Below are positions 39,860 through 52,320 of a stretch of DNA of 64,000 nucleotides, piece after piece. Source of the DNA: Chamaelirium japonicum (taxonomy: Eukaryota; Streptophyta; Magnoliopsida; Liliales; Melanthiaceae); assembly GCA_947650365.1 (NCBI GenBank), contig OX393557.1, positions 50,910,472 to 50,974,471 on the forward strand, given 5' to 3'. How positions within the stretch are numbered: position 1 is the stretch's first letter; each line of letters starts with the position of its first letter. The translations under genes and the position numbers were made by a program. The notes beneath the pieces were generated by a model. That model saw nothing but the letters and a program-made list of their open reading frames with translations, ran no database searches and was not told the origin of the DNA.

Positions 39860-42800
39860 CTTGGCTATCCAAGCACTTGACTGGTGGATAGATACTGAAG
39901 CTAATATTCATATATGTTCTGATCGTTCCTGATTTTCCACATATGAGCTCTCGAATAGAGGAGTAGTGACCATGGGTAATAATTCTGAAGCACACGTACT
40001 AGGAATAGGTCAAGTCAACCTAAAGCTAACATCAGATAAGACCTTAATTCTAAGCAATGTCTACCATGTTTCAGAGATTAGACGCAACCTTATTAGTGGG
40101 TCCCTCCTAGTCCAACATGGATATAAACTAGTATTTAAGTCAAATAAAGTGATTATAACTAAAGGCGTGTCTTTCATAGGGAAAGGGTTCATGACTGACG
40201 GCTTATTTAAGCTGAATACATGTATCACTTCTAATAAAAATTGTCCCGTTATTTTGAACATTGAGTCTTCCTCTACCTGACACTCTAGACTAGGTCACGT
40301 AAACTACAACACCATCAAAGAAATGATGAACCTAAACCTGATATCAAGGTACATATCCAACATCATGACAAATGTGAAATCTGTGTAGTAGCTAAACAAG
40401 CCAAGAAACCTTTTAGAACAATAGATAGAGACTCTGATCTCCTCGAATTAGTCCATAGCGATGTATGTGACTCAGGGAGAATCTCGAGAGGCGGTAATAG
40501 ATACTTTGTCACTTTTATTGATGATCTATCTAAGTACTGTTATATTTATCTCATAAAAACGAAAGATGAGGTATTAGATAAATTTAAGGTCTACAAAGCT
40601 GAGGCTGAAAACCAGAAAGATAAGACCTTAAAAATTCTTAGATCCGACCGAGGTGGAGAGTATACCTCAAATGAATTATCTATATTTTGTGAAATGTCTG
40701 GAATAATACATGAGGTGATTGCTCCATATACCACTTAATCAAATGGAGTAGCTGAAAGAAAAAATAGAACCTTATGGATATGGTCAATCCCATGTTAATT
40801 AGCTCAGGAGCACCTGAGAACTTATGGGGGGAAGCCCTATTAGCAGCCAATTTTATTCTTAATCGTATTCCCTCTAAAAAAAACAACCTTACCGGCTATG
40901 ATCTGTGGAAGAATAGGAAGCCCACTTTGAACTATCTCAAAGTGTGGGGGTGTTTAACAAAAGTTAAAATTCCTGACAATAAAAGTAAAAAGATATGACC
41001 CAAAACAGTAGATGATGTATTCATTGGTTATGCATTAGATAGCAATGTTAATCGATTTCTAGTCTTTAAATCTGAGATAGAAGAAATATCAAACAACACC
41101 ATCATGGAAGCCAGAGATGCGATATATTTCGAAAGCATATTTTCCTTTAAGACTAGAGTTAGAAATCCGTATAGAACTGATGATACAAAGATAGATTCGA
41201 GTTCCAATCCAGACATAGGTTCTAGTCCCATAAGACAAATAGAAGAAGAGTCATCAATTGAGCCTAGAAGAAGTAAAAGACAAAGGATAGAGAAAGCCTT
41301 TGATGACTTTTATGCTCTATTAATAGAAGACACTCCTACCACCTATGAGGATGCCATAAAGTCCTATGACTCCCCATATTGGAAGGAGGCTATTGACAAT
41401 GAGATTCAGTCAATTATCCAGAACCATACCTGGGAACTGACTGATCTCCTTTCTAGTTGTAAACTTATAGGATGTAAGTGGATATTTAAGAAGAAACTTA
41501 GACCAGATGACATTATAGATAAATTTAAGGCTAGGTTTATAGCTAAAGGGTTCAACCAAAAGCACGTAGTGGACTATTTTGATGTATATATCCCAGTAGC
41601 GAGAATAACAACCATTAGAGTCCTACTAGCCCTAGCTTCAATTCATAAGTTGTTCATTCACCAAATGGACGTTAAGACAGCCTTCTTGTATAGAGATCTA
41701 GATGAGGAAATTTATATGGATCAACCTGATGAATTTATAACTTTAGGTCAAGAGAAGAAGGTCTATAAATTAATCAGATCACTGTATGGACTTAAGCAAG
41801 CTCCTAAACAGTGGCATGAAAAATTTGATAGAACTATTCTCTCTTTTGGATTTGAGATAAATAAAACAGACGAATGTGTATATTATAAAGTAAAGAAAAA
41901 TAAAAAGGTTATCCTATGTCTATACGTTGATGATATATTGATTTTTGGCACGAGTATGCAAATTATAAATGAGGTTAAATCATTCTTATCTCAAAATTTC
42001 GATATGAAGGATTTAGGACAAGCGGATGTTATTCTTAACACTAAGATTATTAGAAAACCAGAGGGATTAATCTTGTCACAGGAACACTACATAGAGAAAA
42101 TTTTGAGAAAGTTTTATTACTTTGATTGTAGTCCTATATCGACACCATTCGATGCTAGCATACATCTAAAGAAAAAGCAAGGACTCCCTGCACTACAAAA
42201 GTAATATGCACAAATTATAGGATCTCTAGGGTTTCTAACCAATTATACAAGGCTTGATATAGCACATGCGGTAAATAGACTTAGCAGGTATACTAATAAT
42301 CCAAATGCTGAACATTGGAATGCTTTAGAAATGATCTTTAGATACCTTGAGGGTACAATCTCCTATGGATTACGATTTAGTGACTATCTAGCTGTTCTAG
42401 AGGGTTATAGCGATGCCAATTGGATTAGTGACTCACTAAATGTGAAGTCAACTACAGGGTATGTATTCCTCCTAGGAGGAGCAGCAGTATCTTGGAAATC
42501 ATCAAAGCAGACTGTAATAGCTAGAAGTACTATGGAGTCTGAAATGATTGCTCTCGATACTGCTTGTACCGAAGCTGAGTGGCTTAGGGATTTACTAATA
42601 GATATACCTTTAGTAAACAAACCCTTGCCAACTATTTCTATATATTGTGATTGTAGATCTGCTATAGACAAATGCAAACAAGAAAATGCAGATGTAAAAA
42701 TGAATCGTCATTTAAAAGTACGACATATGTCATTAAGATATAAAATAAAAAATCATATGATTGCCTTAAGTTTTGTAAGATCGGAAAAGAATTTGGCCAA

Positions 42801-42870
42801 TCAATTAACTAAAGGCTTATATAGAACAGTGGTTCTAGAAGCATCGAGGGGGATGGGTTTAAGCCCATAA
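39860..42870 (+). pseudogene. Copia pol polyprotein, broken
   Basis: Protease: WWIDTEANIHICSDRS (about 39879), where the catalytic D-T-G has become D-T-E, followed by MGNNSEAHVLGIGQVNLKL. Pre-integrase/integrase: HSRLGHV with CEICVVAKQ, HSDVCDSGR, LRSDRGGEY and GVAERKNRTL, broken by a nonsense codon before SNGVAE and by frameshifts (40280-40990). Reverse transcriptase (41104-42204): QMDVKTAFL and YVDDILIFG. A TAA at 42202-42204 separates it from RNase H in the same frame, with [39 protein letters not shown] and, near the end, NQLTKGLYR and SSRGMGL-type residues. No gag remains. The motifs give the order protease-integrase-RT-RNase H, which defines copia. Dead for autonomous movement. Confidence 0.9.
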
Positions 42871-43420
42871 AAAAAATCACCACGGTAGCAACCCAACCTT
42901 ACGGAGGTTCAATGGGTAGAAACAAACCGTATAGGTGACTATGGGGAGCACTGATCTCTCCTCCCATCCCTAGGGCGCCAGTGCTCATAAAAGTAAGGGA
43001 TTAGGATGAGTTTTTACTCTTAATAAGTCCAAGATCCATGAGACAGGGTGCTACCTTGCTCGCACCCTTATAAGGACTCACCTATATGTGTAGTTGTGTG
43101 GCCGCAATAATGAGTATTGGACGATACTCTAAAAAACACATGAAAGATACTTGCACATGGCCTAAATAGTTCAACTCGTCTAGAACCCTAAATTAGCTAT
43201 ACTATGTGTGAATCTTATAAAAGTCTGAACCATGGTCCTAATTCAAGGCATAGTCCACCAAGGTACCACAGACGGATATAATTTTCACTAAGTGGAGGTT
43301 CAAACCGAGAGGTACCTACACCCATTACATAGTATAAAGAATCCAACAAATTCTTTTATATTTATTTTTAATATTTTTGAATATTTATAATATTTGATGT
43401 TTTTAAAACATGTGGGGGAT

Positions 43421-44156
43421 TGTTAAGATTTTTATTTATTGTTTTAAAAACAAAGGATCATCATATAACATATAACGGCTATAAACGGTCATACTAAATG
43501 GGATCTAATGGCTGGGCTTTAAAAGCCCATTAAGTCCAAATAAATGGGCAGCCATCAACACATCTTGGGCTTGGCCTATATAAGAGACCCAAGACCATAA
43601 AACTTGAAGACAACAAATTATACTTTTGCTACCAAAAACTCTGTCTCTTTCATTCTCTATTTGTATTTCGATCTTTGCTACCTGCTGGGTTCTTGAAAAC
43701 TACGTTGGGGTTCGCCGTACACCCTCTCGAAGTCGTGCCGACGGGACGGAGAGCCTACCGGCTGGGTCGTCATATCTCTACTAGTCGTTGCCGGAAGACC
43801 CGTACGCAGGGGGCAATCGACTTTTAGGACAGTGCTTGCGCGCTTCGACCGAACAGGCTCCATCCAAACTCTATTTTTGATTTCTCTATTTTGCAAACTA
43901 GAAATCATAGATCGTAGTCAACTAGCAACTACATATCTAATATTCAATCCTTTTATTCTAGCATGATAAACATGCAAATATTCATTAGAACTTAATTCTA
44001 TATTTATTAGTCATTGCATGATTAGCATAGCATTTTATTTCTAGCAATATAGAATTGATTTAATCTTGTTGAAAGATTTTATATCATCTAACTTTTTAGA
44101 TCTAATTAAAAATTAAATCTATATTTTAGATGAGATATTTTCACTTGTAGCTATCA
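43421..44156 (+). repeat. 3' LTR of the copia element
   Basis: 736 bp, TG...CA. It lacks the solo LTR found in the 5' copy and carries GCCTATATAAGAGACC as the TATA region. The purine tract ATGTGGGGGAT at 43410-43420 precedes it. Confidence 0.9.
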
Positions 44157-44161
44157 CTAAC

Positions 44162-44857
44162 TAGTTAGAATGAATAACAATGGATCAAATTAAAATAATA
44201 CCTTCGGAGGTAACATTTCACCCTTGGACTCCGAGGATGATAAGTTAATAACTTCTTCAGTTTCCTTCAACTTGTACTTATGAGGAGCCGATGAGGCGTT
44301 ATAGAACAATAAGGTAAGGACATGTGAGGAGGGGAGGGGTCCTTGGGCCTACGAGGAGGGGAGAGGTCCTTGGACCTACGAGGAGGGGAGATTTTTTATC
44401 GAACGTACAAAAAGAATACTTGGAGGACATTCAACCACCACTCTTACGCTGCCACGTCTATCGGGCTCCCCCCCCCCCCCCCCCTTTCAGAAGTGAGAGG
44501 GAGAGACAAACGGTCAGAACGGTCAGGTGGCCATCCTTCATAACTTTTATATTTTTTTAATATAATTTTTGCTGAACACCCCTTACTTATTACAATATTA
44601 CTTCAACCACCCCGACACACACACCAGCACACAAATTCATCTTCATCCGTAAACTATGCACCCGGACCCACCTCCTACGTGGCTCATCACTTCCATTTCG
44701 GATCCTCTTTCTCTGTCTCACTTCAATAAAGAGGATCCCAACGGACCCAACACCTCAAACTAAAGTCTCCCCTTGACGCGGCCTGAAACGAAGGTCACAT
44801 CACATGCCGACAAACAAAAACCATCGATTTTTTTTTCTCTCTCCTTTGTTTTTGTTT
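44162..44857. other. Intergenic DNA 3' of the ARM-repeat gene
   Basis: It holds three or four copies of a GAGGAGGGGAGxxxTxxTTGG(G/A)CCTAC unit (about 44325-44390) and a C-run at 44470-44485. No gene seen. Confidence 0.5.
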
Positions 44858-45525
44858 TGGATAAATTACACTTTACCCCCTGACGTTTACCTAAAAAAAT
44901 ACTTAACCACCAGTAGTTTATTTTGTTTGAGATCACTCCCTAAAGTTTGAAATGTTAGCACAAGAGGAATGTTATAGTGAGCTGTGAGCTGCAGGTTTAG
45001 AAAGTGAGATGCGGGTATTTTGTTCTCCGTAGAAGTTTTGGAATTTGATAAAATTTGGTGAGGATGTTGTCAAGGGTAAGATGAATATCTTCACCAATTT
45101 TTAACGATGACAACGGAAAACAGATTCTGCTTCGATCATTTGATCTTTCTAGAAGTTTTGGAATTTGATAAAAATTGATGAGGATAATCATCTTACCCTA
45201 GACGACACCCTCACCAAATTTTATTAAATTCCAAAACTCCTAGGAGGGCAAACTACCCGCAGCTCACTTTATAAACCGACAGCTCACAGCTCACTGTCTA
45301 GGAGGGCAAACTACCCGCAGCTCACTTTATAAACCGACAGCTCACAGCTCACTGTAACTTTCCTCGTTAGCACAATATCCCCTTTTGTCAACTACTTAAA
45401 ATCCTCATTTTGGTAATTTTTACCAGATCAAAACTGCATTGAAGGGGCAAACTGTAGTTTTTAAACTATAGGGGGTTAAGTGTTTTTTACTAAACTACAG
45501 GTGGCAAAGTGCAATTTACACCCTT
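44858..45525. mobile_element. Mutator-like miniature element hosting a family B insertion
   Basis: The left arm GGATAAATTACACTTTACCC and the right arm in reverse complement, GGGTGTAAATTGCACTTTGC, continue with GTTTA-CTAAAAAA-A-CTTAACC and TAGTTTA. Flanks TTTTTGTTTT and TTTTTATTTT match at 9 of 10. The family B copy at 44964-45365 splits it. The element ends about 180 bp from the stop codon of the ARM gene. Confidence 0.7.
44964..45365. mobile_element. Foldback element, family B copy 5, outside microsatellites, with 10-bp duplication
   Basis: Ends GAGGAATGTTATAGTGAGCT and, in reverse complement, GAGGAAAGTTACAGTGAGCT. Perfect GTTAGCACAA flanks (44954-44963 and 45366-45375). No TA or GA repeat adjoins it, so the element's true termini are visible. 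The right arm contains a 58-bp tandem duplication (45240-45297 and 45298-45355), and part of the first sub-hairpin has been lost. Confidence 0.9.
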
Positions 45526-45706
45526 TTTATTTTGAGTTTTTTTTGTATTTTCACACCACAAAAATAATTGCTTCTGTTAATTTTTTTTTAAAGAAATACA
45601 TAACGAAAACGGAAAAAGGACTCTTGATCGCTCCAGAAATGTACACTCACTCGATCAGATATTTACAGCGATACCCACCCTACTCTTATCCGTTCGCCAC
45701 GTGGCA

Positions 45707-46978
45707 TCACGCAGCTTCTTCCGTTACCTCCGGCTTCCTCCACCGGCTGACGCCGGTGCCGGACCTCGGCTGCCGCAGCAGCTCAATCAGCGCCTCCGCC
45801 TGAAATAATATTTAATCAAATAAAAACTAAACAAAATAAGGTGTGTTAATTTGATTTAATAATTAAAAGAAAAGAAAAAACCGGTTGGATTTCCGTCGCC
45901 CCGGTTGACGGGCGTTAGTGGGAAACCGCGCGGGGGAGCTCACCTTCTGCTTGGCGCGGGTGGTGCCGGACTGGGAGAGCGCGACGAGGGGAGGGATGGC
46001 CCCCTCACGGGCGACCATGTTGCGGTAGGCGGCAGAGTCCTCGCAGATCTGGAGGAGCGCCGCCGCGCCGATTTCCTTCTGCCGCTGGGTCCCCACCTCC
46101 ACCAGCTCCACCAGCACCGGGATCCCTCCCTCCTCCACCGCCGCCGCCCGACCTTCCGCCATCCCCGCCACCGTCAGCAGCACGTACGCCGCCTTGTCCA
46201 CCATCCCCGACTCCGGATCCGACATCAGGTCCAGCAGCGGCCGCGCGATCCCAGCCTGGACCGCCCGGATCTTGTTCTCCCGGGTGGTGCAGAGGGCGTA
46301 GAGTGCGGTGGCCGCGTCCTTCTTCCCCCGGTGCCCGCCGGACTCGAGGAGGGCCACGAGGAGGGGGATCGCGCCGGAGCGCCCGATGGCGGCGCGGTGC
46401 TCCTCGGCGTGGGAGAGCCGGAGGAGGGCACAGGCGGCGTTCTCCCGGGCGGCGGGGGTGCCCTTCTTGAGTGCGCGGACCAGGGGCTTGATCGCCCCCG
46501 CTGAGGCGATGAGGTCCTTGTTCTCGTCACGGAGGGAGAGGTTGAGGATGGCGGTGACGCCGTGCTCCTGGAGCGCGGGGTCTGGGTGGGAGAGGAGGGC
46601 CACGAGGGGGCGGACGGCGCCAGCTCGGGCGATCTTCAGCCGGTTCTCCGGGCTGTGCTTCGCCAGGAGGCGGAGCTCCATGGCGGCGCGACGCTGGGAC
46701 TCCACGGTGACCGAGGGGGACTCTAGTTCGGAAATGAGGCCGCGGACGACCTCGTCCGAGTAATCGGCCGCGCAGGAGATGAGAAGGCGGTGGAGGGCGG
46801 CTCCTCCTCCTCCTCCTCCGCCGGCGGCGGCGGCGGCGGTGGACTCGGAGGTGGACTCGGAGGAAGTGAACTCGCCGGAGCAGTCGCTGTTGCAATCGCT
46901 AAAGGCGCCGGAGGAGTCGCCTCCATCGCTGAAGCTCCGTCCCATGTACCGGTAGCTCGCCGGACTCTCCGTCTCCAT
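45707..46978 (-). CDS. ARM-repeat protein, U-box-4-like family without U-box
   Basis: complement(join(45707..45799,45944..46978)), 375 codons. The 144-bp intron starts GTGAGCTC after the codons for RAKQK and ends TTTCAG before AEALIELLRQPRS. Residues 1-60 are Ser/Gly-rich and likely disordered (YMGRSFSDGGDSSGAFSDC, then an Ala/Gly run). About 75-360 are tandem ARMADILLO repeats (for example GAVRPLVALLSHPDPALQEH and GAIPLLVALLESGGHRGKKD), a superhelical protein-binding fold. In Arabidopsis, close relatives are short ARM proteins of about 350-360 residues often labelled U-box 4-like; like them, this one lacks the U-box, so it is unlikely to be an E3 ligase. The start at 46978 is chosen because METESPASYRYMGRSFSD fits the family; the frame stays open up to 47302 but that stretch looks non-coding. 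Third-position GC is very high, unlike the surrounding DNA. Cytosolic or nuclear binding role inferred. Confidence 0.93.
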
Positions 46979-47234
46979 TTCTCTCAAGTTTAATGTTTCA
47001 AGTTGGAGGGGATTCCTGTGGCTGCCGCCTTCGAGAGGTGATGAAATAGGGTCAACTTTTTCGGAGATCGAGCTGACACGTGCGCTTGGTAGGGCCGCAG
47101 CCCAGCAAAGCGTTCGGCAATGGCGTGCGCACGTGGGGAATCCCGACGCGTGCGGCTGCGTTTCAGTTTCCCAACGGATTTCCAGAATCCCGAGATTCGG
47201 TGGAATTTCCCGGAACACGGGCAATGGCAATTTT

Positions 47235-47295
47235 TCTAGAATAGAGAGCCATACTTTGCAACCCAACTCTAGCCGACTCTCTATTCTAGAGAGTC
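47235..47295. repeat. Small hairpin in the ARM gene upstream region
   Basis: CTAGAATAGAGAG at 47236 and CTCTCTATTCTAG at 47282 are inverted copies about 45 bp apart, 260-320 bp upstream of the start codon. Possibly the ends of a tiny miniature element. Confidence 0.6.
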
Positions 47296-47424
47296 GTTGC
47301 ATTCAAATCCTCCCCATGTTGTGGCTACCAGTTAGACGAGCAACCATTTTGGACGTTTGAATAGAGGGGCCTGCATGAGGGTTATTTTGGGGATTTCGCT
47401 CGTGAAAAGTTGGAGATGCTCTTA

Positions 47425-47646
47425 CAGCATCTCCAACGGCCTCCCTTGCTAAAAGATAAATATGGTGAGCCATTCTTGCCACATCAGCAAATTTAGTGAG
47501 TGGATTTCGCTGATGCTCCAATGGACTCCCTATCCACTACCAACTACATAAAATCTGATGATCCTCAAGTGAGCCAGCAAATGGAGCGAACCTCATGAAT
47601 TGAAAACAAATGTGGCAATGGTTAAGAGAGGCCGTTGGAGGGCTTC
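47425..47646. mobile_element. Miniature element with CAGCATCTCCAACGG termini
   Basis: Left CAGCATCTCCAACGGCCTCC and the reverse complement of the right end, GAAGCCCTCCAACGGCCTCT. Its left end abuts GTTGGAGATGCTCTTA (47409-47424), an opposed terminus of the same type, giving a head-to-head junction. It lies about 450 bp upstream of the ARM gene start. Terminal similarity to 31990-32547 suggests a related family. Confidence 0.6.
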
Positions 47647-48356
47647 AAAAGCAACTTTATCGCCTCTTTTGGTGGGTCAACGACCTCAAACAAGGTTGCT
47701 AAAGTGTTTTGGTAATTGGTACATCGTTTTTAAAAGAATAATATTTGTGTGTAAAAGAGTGACAATTGTTATAGTGTTATTGATGCTACGTTTTTAGAAA
47801 AGTAATATTTACCTACAAAAGAGTGATAATTGTTATAATATTTTTGATGCAAACTGCAATGTTATATTTTTTTTAAAAAAATATACTTTAATGTTTATAA
47901 AAGAGTAACATTTGCTTGCAAAAGTTTGACAATTGCTATACTGTTTTCCTACAGTGTTTCGAAAAGAGTGATATCTATATGTAAAAGAGTGACAATTGTC
48001 ACAGTATTTTTGCTAGTGTTTGCTACAATGCTTTTGCTACAATATTTTGAATCTCATACGAGAGTTTCACAATATGAAGCTGGTTGTCCACGACTAGTTC
48101 GACTGAATAGTAATAAAAGGATAGTTTTGTCATTTTTAAGGATTGTGTGCGTCCATGTGTTGATTGTGGTTTGCGATTCATCGATGGCGGCTACGGTGGG
48201 ACCAAGCAAGAGACTTCTACCTAGACCCAGTGAATGTATTGTTCATTCTTTTTTCTTGGGAATTGGAATTCCCTATAAAATGGATATATTTACATGTTTT
48301 CAATTTTGTTACGATGAGTCGCATCTACCATGTAAAGGAGGATTGTTAGGGATCTA
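47647..48356. other. Unassigned DNA with a repeated AAAAGAGTGA motif
   Basis: AAAAGAGTGACAATTGTTAT and close variants recur at about 47753, 47816, 47900 and 47980, with TGCTACA-TGTTTT between them, a degenerate repeat of roughly 60-80 bp. No gene. Confidence 0.45.
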
Positions 48357-48447
48357 TCTTTTTTTTTTGGTACGTAAGGGGTTATTACAGTATAACCTTG
48401 ATGTCTTTCTGTACAAGACCATACAAACCAAGTGGGAAATCTGAATC

Positions 48448-48933
48448 TCAATACCCTTCAAGACCATACACTCGAGCATCTTTGGCCAGCCAGTCCGCCG
48501 CCCTGTTCTCAGACCGCTCCATCCATTTAACTTGAACCTCTAGTAGCTGGCTCCAAGAGTGCAAACAAGAAACAATTAACGGGCTTAATTCCTCAATATA
48601 TCCCTTACTCACTGCCAGTGCATCTCGTGCTTGAGATGCACCCGTTAAAATCAAGACCTTACTACATTTGTGTTTAACTAACTCTTGGAAAGCACTCATC
48701 AATGTCCACAGTTCTGCATGCAAGACAGATGAGGCAAGACAACAAAAAGCTGAAGCAGCAATTACCCTTCCCTGTCGAGTTTCTAACACCCATGCTCCAC
48801 TTGCTACTTCCTCCTGCAAGCCAAACGACCCATCTGTCCATAGCACGAACTCCACTTCAGGTCCCCACATCGATTGATATTTCTTCGCCGAGTATCTCAC
48901 AAATTGTGTCCCGAGCCTCACACTTCGTTGCAC
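48448..48933 (-). pseudogene. LINE RNase H domain
   Basis: 161 open codons with LWTDGSF (first Asp), HAELWTLMSAF (Glu) and a SENRAADWLAKDA end (last Asp), the plant LINE RNase H pattern. At the third acidic site the sequence is LILTGASQARDAL where an Asp is expected after LT, so Gly replaces a catalytic residue. It belongs to the LINE copy around it, not to a host gene. Confidence 0.75.
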
Positions 48934-49000
48934 AGCTCCATAGATTGATTCTACTCTTTTATTGAAGAGCTTGTCACACCTGAGTTTCCATATATGCCAC

Positions 49001-49466
49001 TAGGGGTTGCAATGGGTCTTGTCGGGTCGGGTTTGTGTCCTGTCTAGGTTTGGGTCGTGTCCAAAACCCCTAGACCCGGACCTGATCCGTTTAACTAATC
49101 GTGTCTAGATTCTAAACCCGTACCTGACCCGTTTATAAACGGGTAGACCCAATAAGACCCGTTTACCACACGGGTTTATTCAGTTGACTCGATTCGACTT
49201 AACCTGACATTACACGATAGACCCGCTGATACTCTATATTATAGTATCGGATTGCGGGTAGACCTGACCCGACCCGACACGACTCGATGAATTATAAACG
49301 AGTTTTCCCGGGTCTACCATGTCCAGACCCTAAACCCGGACCCGACATGTTTATTAAACGGGCCTATCATGTCAACCTGTTTACGACCCGAACCCGTTTA
49401 GCCCTGACCCAGACCCGCTAACTTTGTGTCGGGCCTGCCGTGTTGGGTCCGAAATTGCCAGCCCTA
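49001..49466. mobile_element. hAT miniature element, 466 bp
   Basis: Termini TAGGGGTTGCAATGGGTC and, in reverse complement, TAGGGCTGGCAATTTCGG. Perfect 8-bp duplication TATGCCAC at 48993-49000 and 49467-49474. The interior is made of GACCCG/CGGGTC-type repeats. It interrupts the LINE, so it is the younger insertion. Confidence 0.9.
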
Positions 49467-49860
49467 TATGCCACAAAGCCATCCCTATCATCTCACTAGG
49501 GGTAGATTCAGTACTGACTGTAACCTTCGATGACAATCGCTCTAAAATCGGTATATGATAACCATCCAACCCCGTTTTACATTGAAATACCAGCCAAACC
49601 TTTTTCTCGCGCAGTCGAGCAACTTCAGAAAATATGGTCCTCATCTTCGTCAGCATCACTACACCAAGGGCAGCAAGCATGTCCCATCTTTACTCGCTGT
49701 CTTAGAATCTTAGCAGTCGGTAATGCCTTATGTAACAGTTTCCATAGGAACAGTTTACCCTTGGCGGAACCCGAAGATCCCAAATATTGACCCCATACCA
49801 TTTGGATTCTACACCCTCTCTAGCCGGTTGAACCTGTTCATTGTTAGAGATTATACAAAT

Positions 49861-50717
49861 TGAAGGAATTATACATAGTATGGAGTCTGGTAAGACAGTA
49901 ATATGGACCAACGTCTATGTATGTCCTTCTGCTTCGTATGTATCTCAACCCTTCAACCAACATAAAATACAAGGGGTACGTATACCACGAAGCCATCATA
50001 CAAAAGAACAAAGGGATGATACAAAGATACGGGTCCAACTCCTCTCCAGGCCATTGATGATCGTCTCCCCTATGGGTTGTGATTTCAACGGCCACGATCT
50101 ATGGCCATGGGATGAACTTAAGGGTATGCCATCACCATCTGTTGTCGTCACTCACCGCTGTCCATCGTTGCTCGCCACCACCGTCGCCACGGGTGGTGGC
50201 CGACAGGACGGTGGCAAGCGGCTAGTACGTGGTTGGTGGGGGTGGTGACCGGTGGTGGTGGTAGGCGGTGGCCAGCGACGGGCGATCGGTTGTCGATAGA
50301 GAGGTGGCCAGCGACGAAGGAAGGTGGTGGCTAGAAGATGGCAGCGGCCGGCCGGTGGTGGTGGCATTCACTTAGGGTTCATCTCATGGCCATAGACAAT
50401 GGTCATTGAATTTGGATCACTATGTGTCATTCCCCAAAACGTCAGCGACCCATAGGGGAGAAGATCATAAGTGGAGAGGAATCGAACTCGATACAGAGAG
50501 GAACACTGGCCTCGGTGGTACAAACTTTACCTATGCAAGCTGAACATGTGGCCAAATAGCAAGCATACACGTAGCACCATCAATGGGGAATAGACGAGCT
50601 AGTGTACCATCAATGGGGAATAGAATAGAAAATACTCTTTGACTACAAAACATAAGCCAAGATTAGAAGCCTACAATACGACAGTGTGCAGTCAGCAAGG
50701 TATGAAACCAGACTGGA
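49861..50717. other. Unassigned DNA with GGT-rich tract and a duplicated segment
   Basis: 50160-50365 is a GGT/GGC-rich low-complexity tract, not a gene. 49890-49975 and 50458-50575 are each similar to 52725-52815 and 52830-52905, so a roughly 1-kb segment has a diverged partner 2-3 kb downstream. Confidence 0.45.
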
Positions 50718-50937
50718 TGTGACGATCAATAGCTAATAGCCAAGAGGTAAGATTTATGAGACAAGAGCCATGATGGATGAGGTGAAGGAATGTGAGATGC
50801 TAAAGTCCATGTTTTAGTCTCACATCGTCTAGAGAGAGAGAGAGTTTTTGGTATATATATAAAACTTCACATCACTATATACTAGATATGTTTTAAAATC
50901 ATGAGTCACAGAGCATGGACAAAGTAAGCAATATCTT
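50718..50937 (+). mobile_element. Cassandra LTR remnant lacking the 5S-like block
   Basis: Starts TGTGACGATCAATAGC and follows the Cassandra LTR through GATGGATGAGGTGA, TCTCACATCGTCTAGAGAG and TTTTAAAATCATGAGTCACA. It then jumps past the 5S region to GAGCATGGACAAAGTAAGCA and ATATCTT. The last 30 bp of the LTR are replaced by a family C element. Confidence 0.7.
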
Positions 50938-52313
<1,376 letters not shown>

Positions 52314-52320
52314 TATATAT

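Larger units (their letters stand above)
37372..44156 (+). mobile_element. Ty1/copia retrotransposon, defective, with nested solo LTR
   Basis: LTR homology spans 37372-38992 and 43421-44156. The 3' LTR begins TGTTAAG after a GTGGGGGAT polypurine tract and ends CTATCA. A perfect 5-bp duplication CTAAC flanks the element (37367-37371 and 44157-44161). Internally there is pol only, in protease, integrase, reverse transcriptase, RNase H order, which is the copia order. About 800 bp after the 5' LTR has no gag. No canonical TGGTATCAGAG primer site is seen after 38992, so that part may be altered. Confidence 0.9.
48357..49860 (-). mobile_element. LINE 3' portion, split by a hAT miniature element
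   Basis: Minus-strand order: GVESKWYGVNIWDLRVPPRV and CKTGLDGYHI (zinc-binding reverse-transcriptase-associated region, about 49800-49470), the hAT insertion (49001-49466), the RNase H domain (48933-48448), and a 3' untranslated part ending in about 12 A (plus-strand T run at 48358-48369). Frameshifts are present. The part encoding the reverse transcriptase core is missing, as expected from a 5'-truncated copy. Confidence 0.75.

Noticed and set aside
45905-46993. Long frames antisense to and overlapping the ARM gene
   Set aside because: Shadows of a very GC-rich exon. Only the minus-strand frame with ARM repeats has family support and proper splice sites.
50152-50367. Open frames in GGT-rich DNA
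   Set aside because: Low-complexity trinucleotide-like tract open in several frames on both strands; no family.
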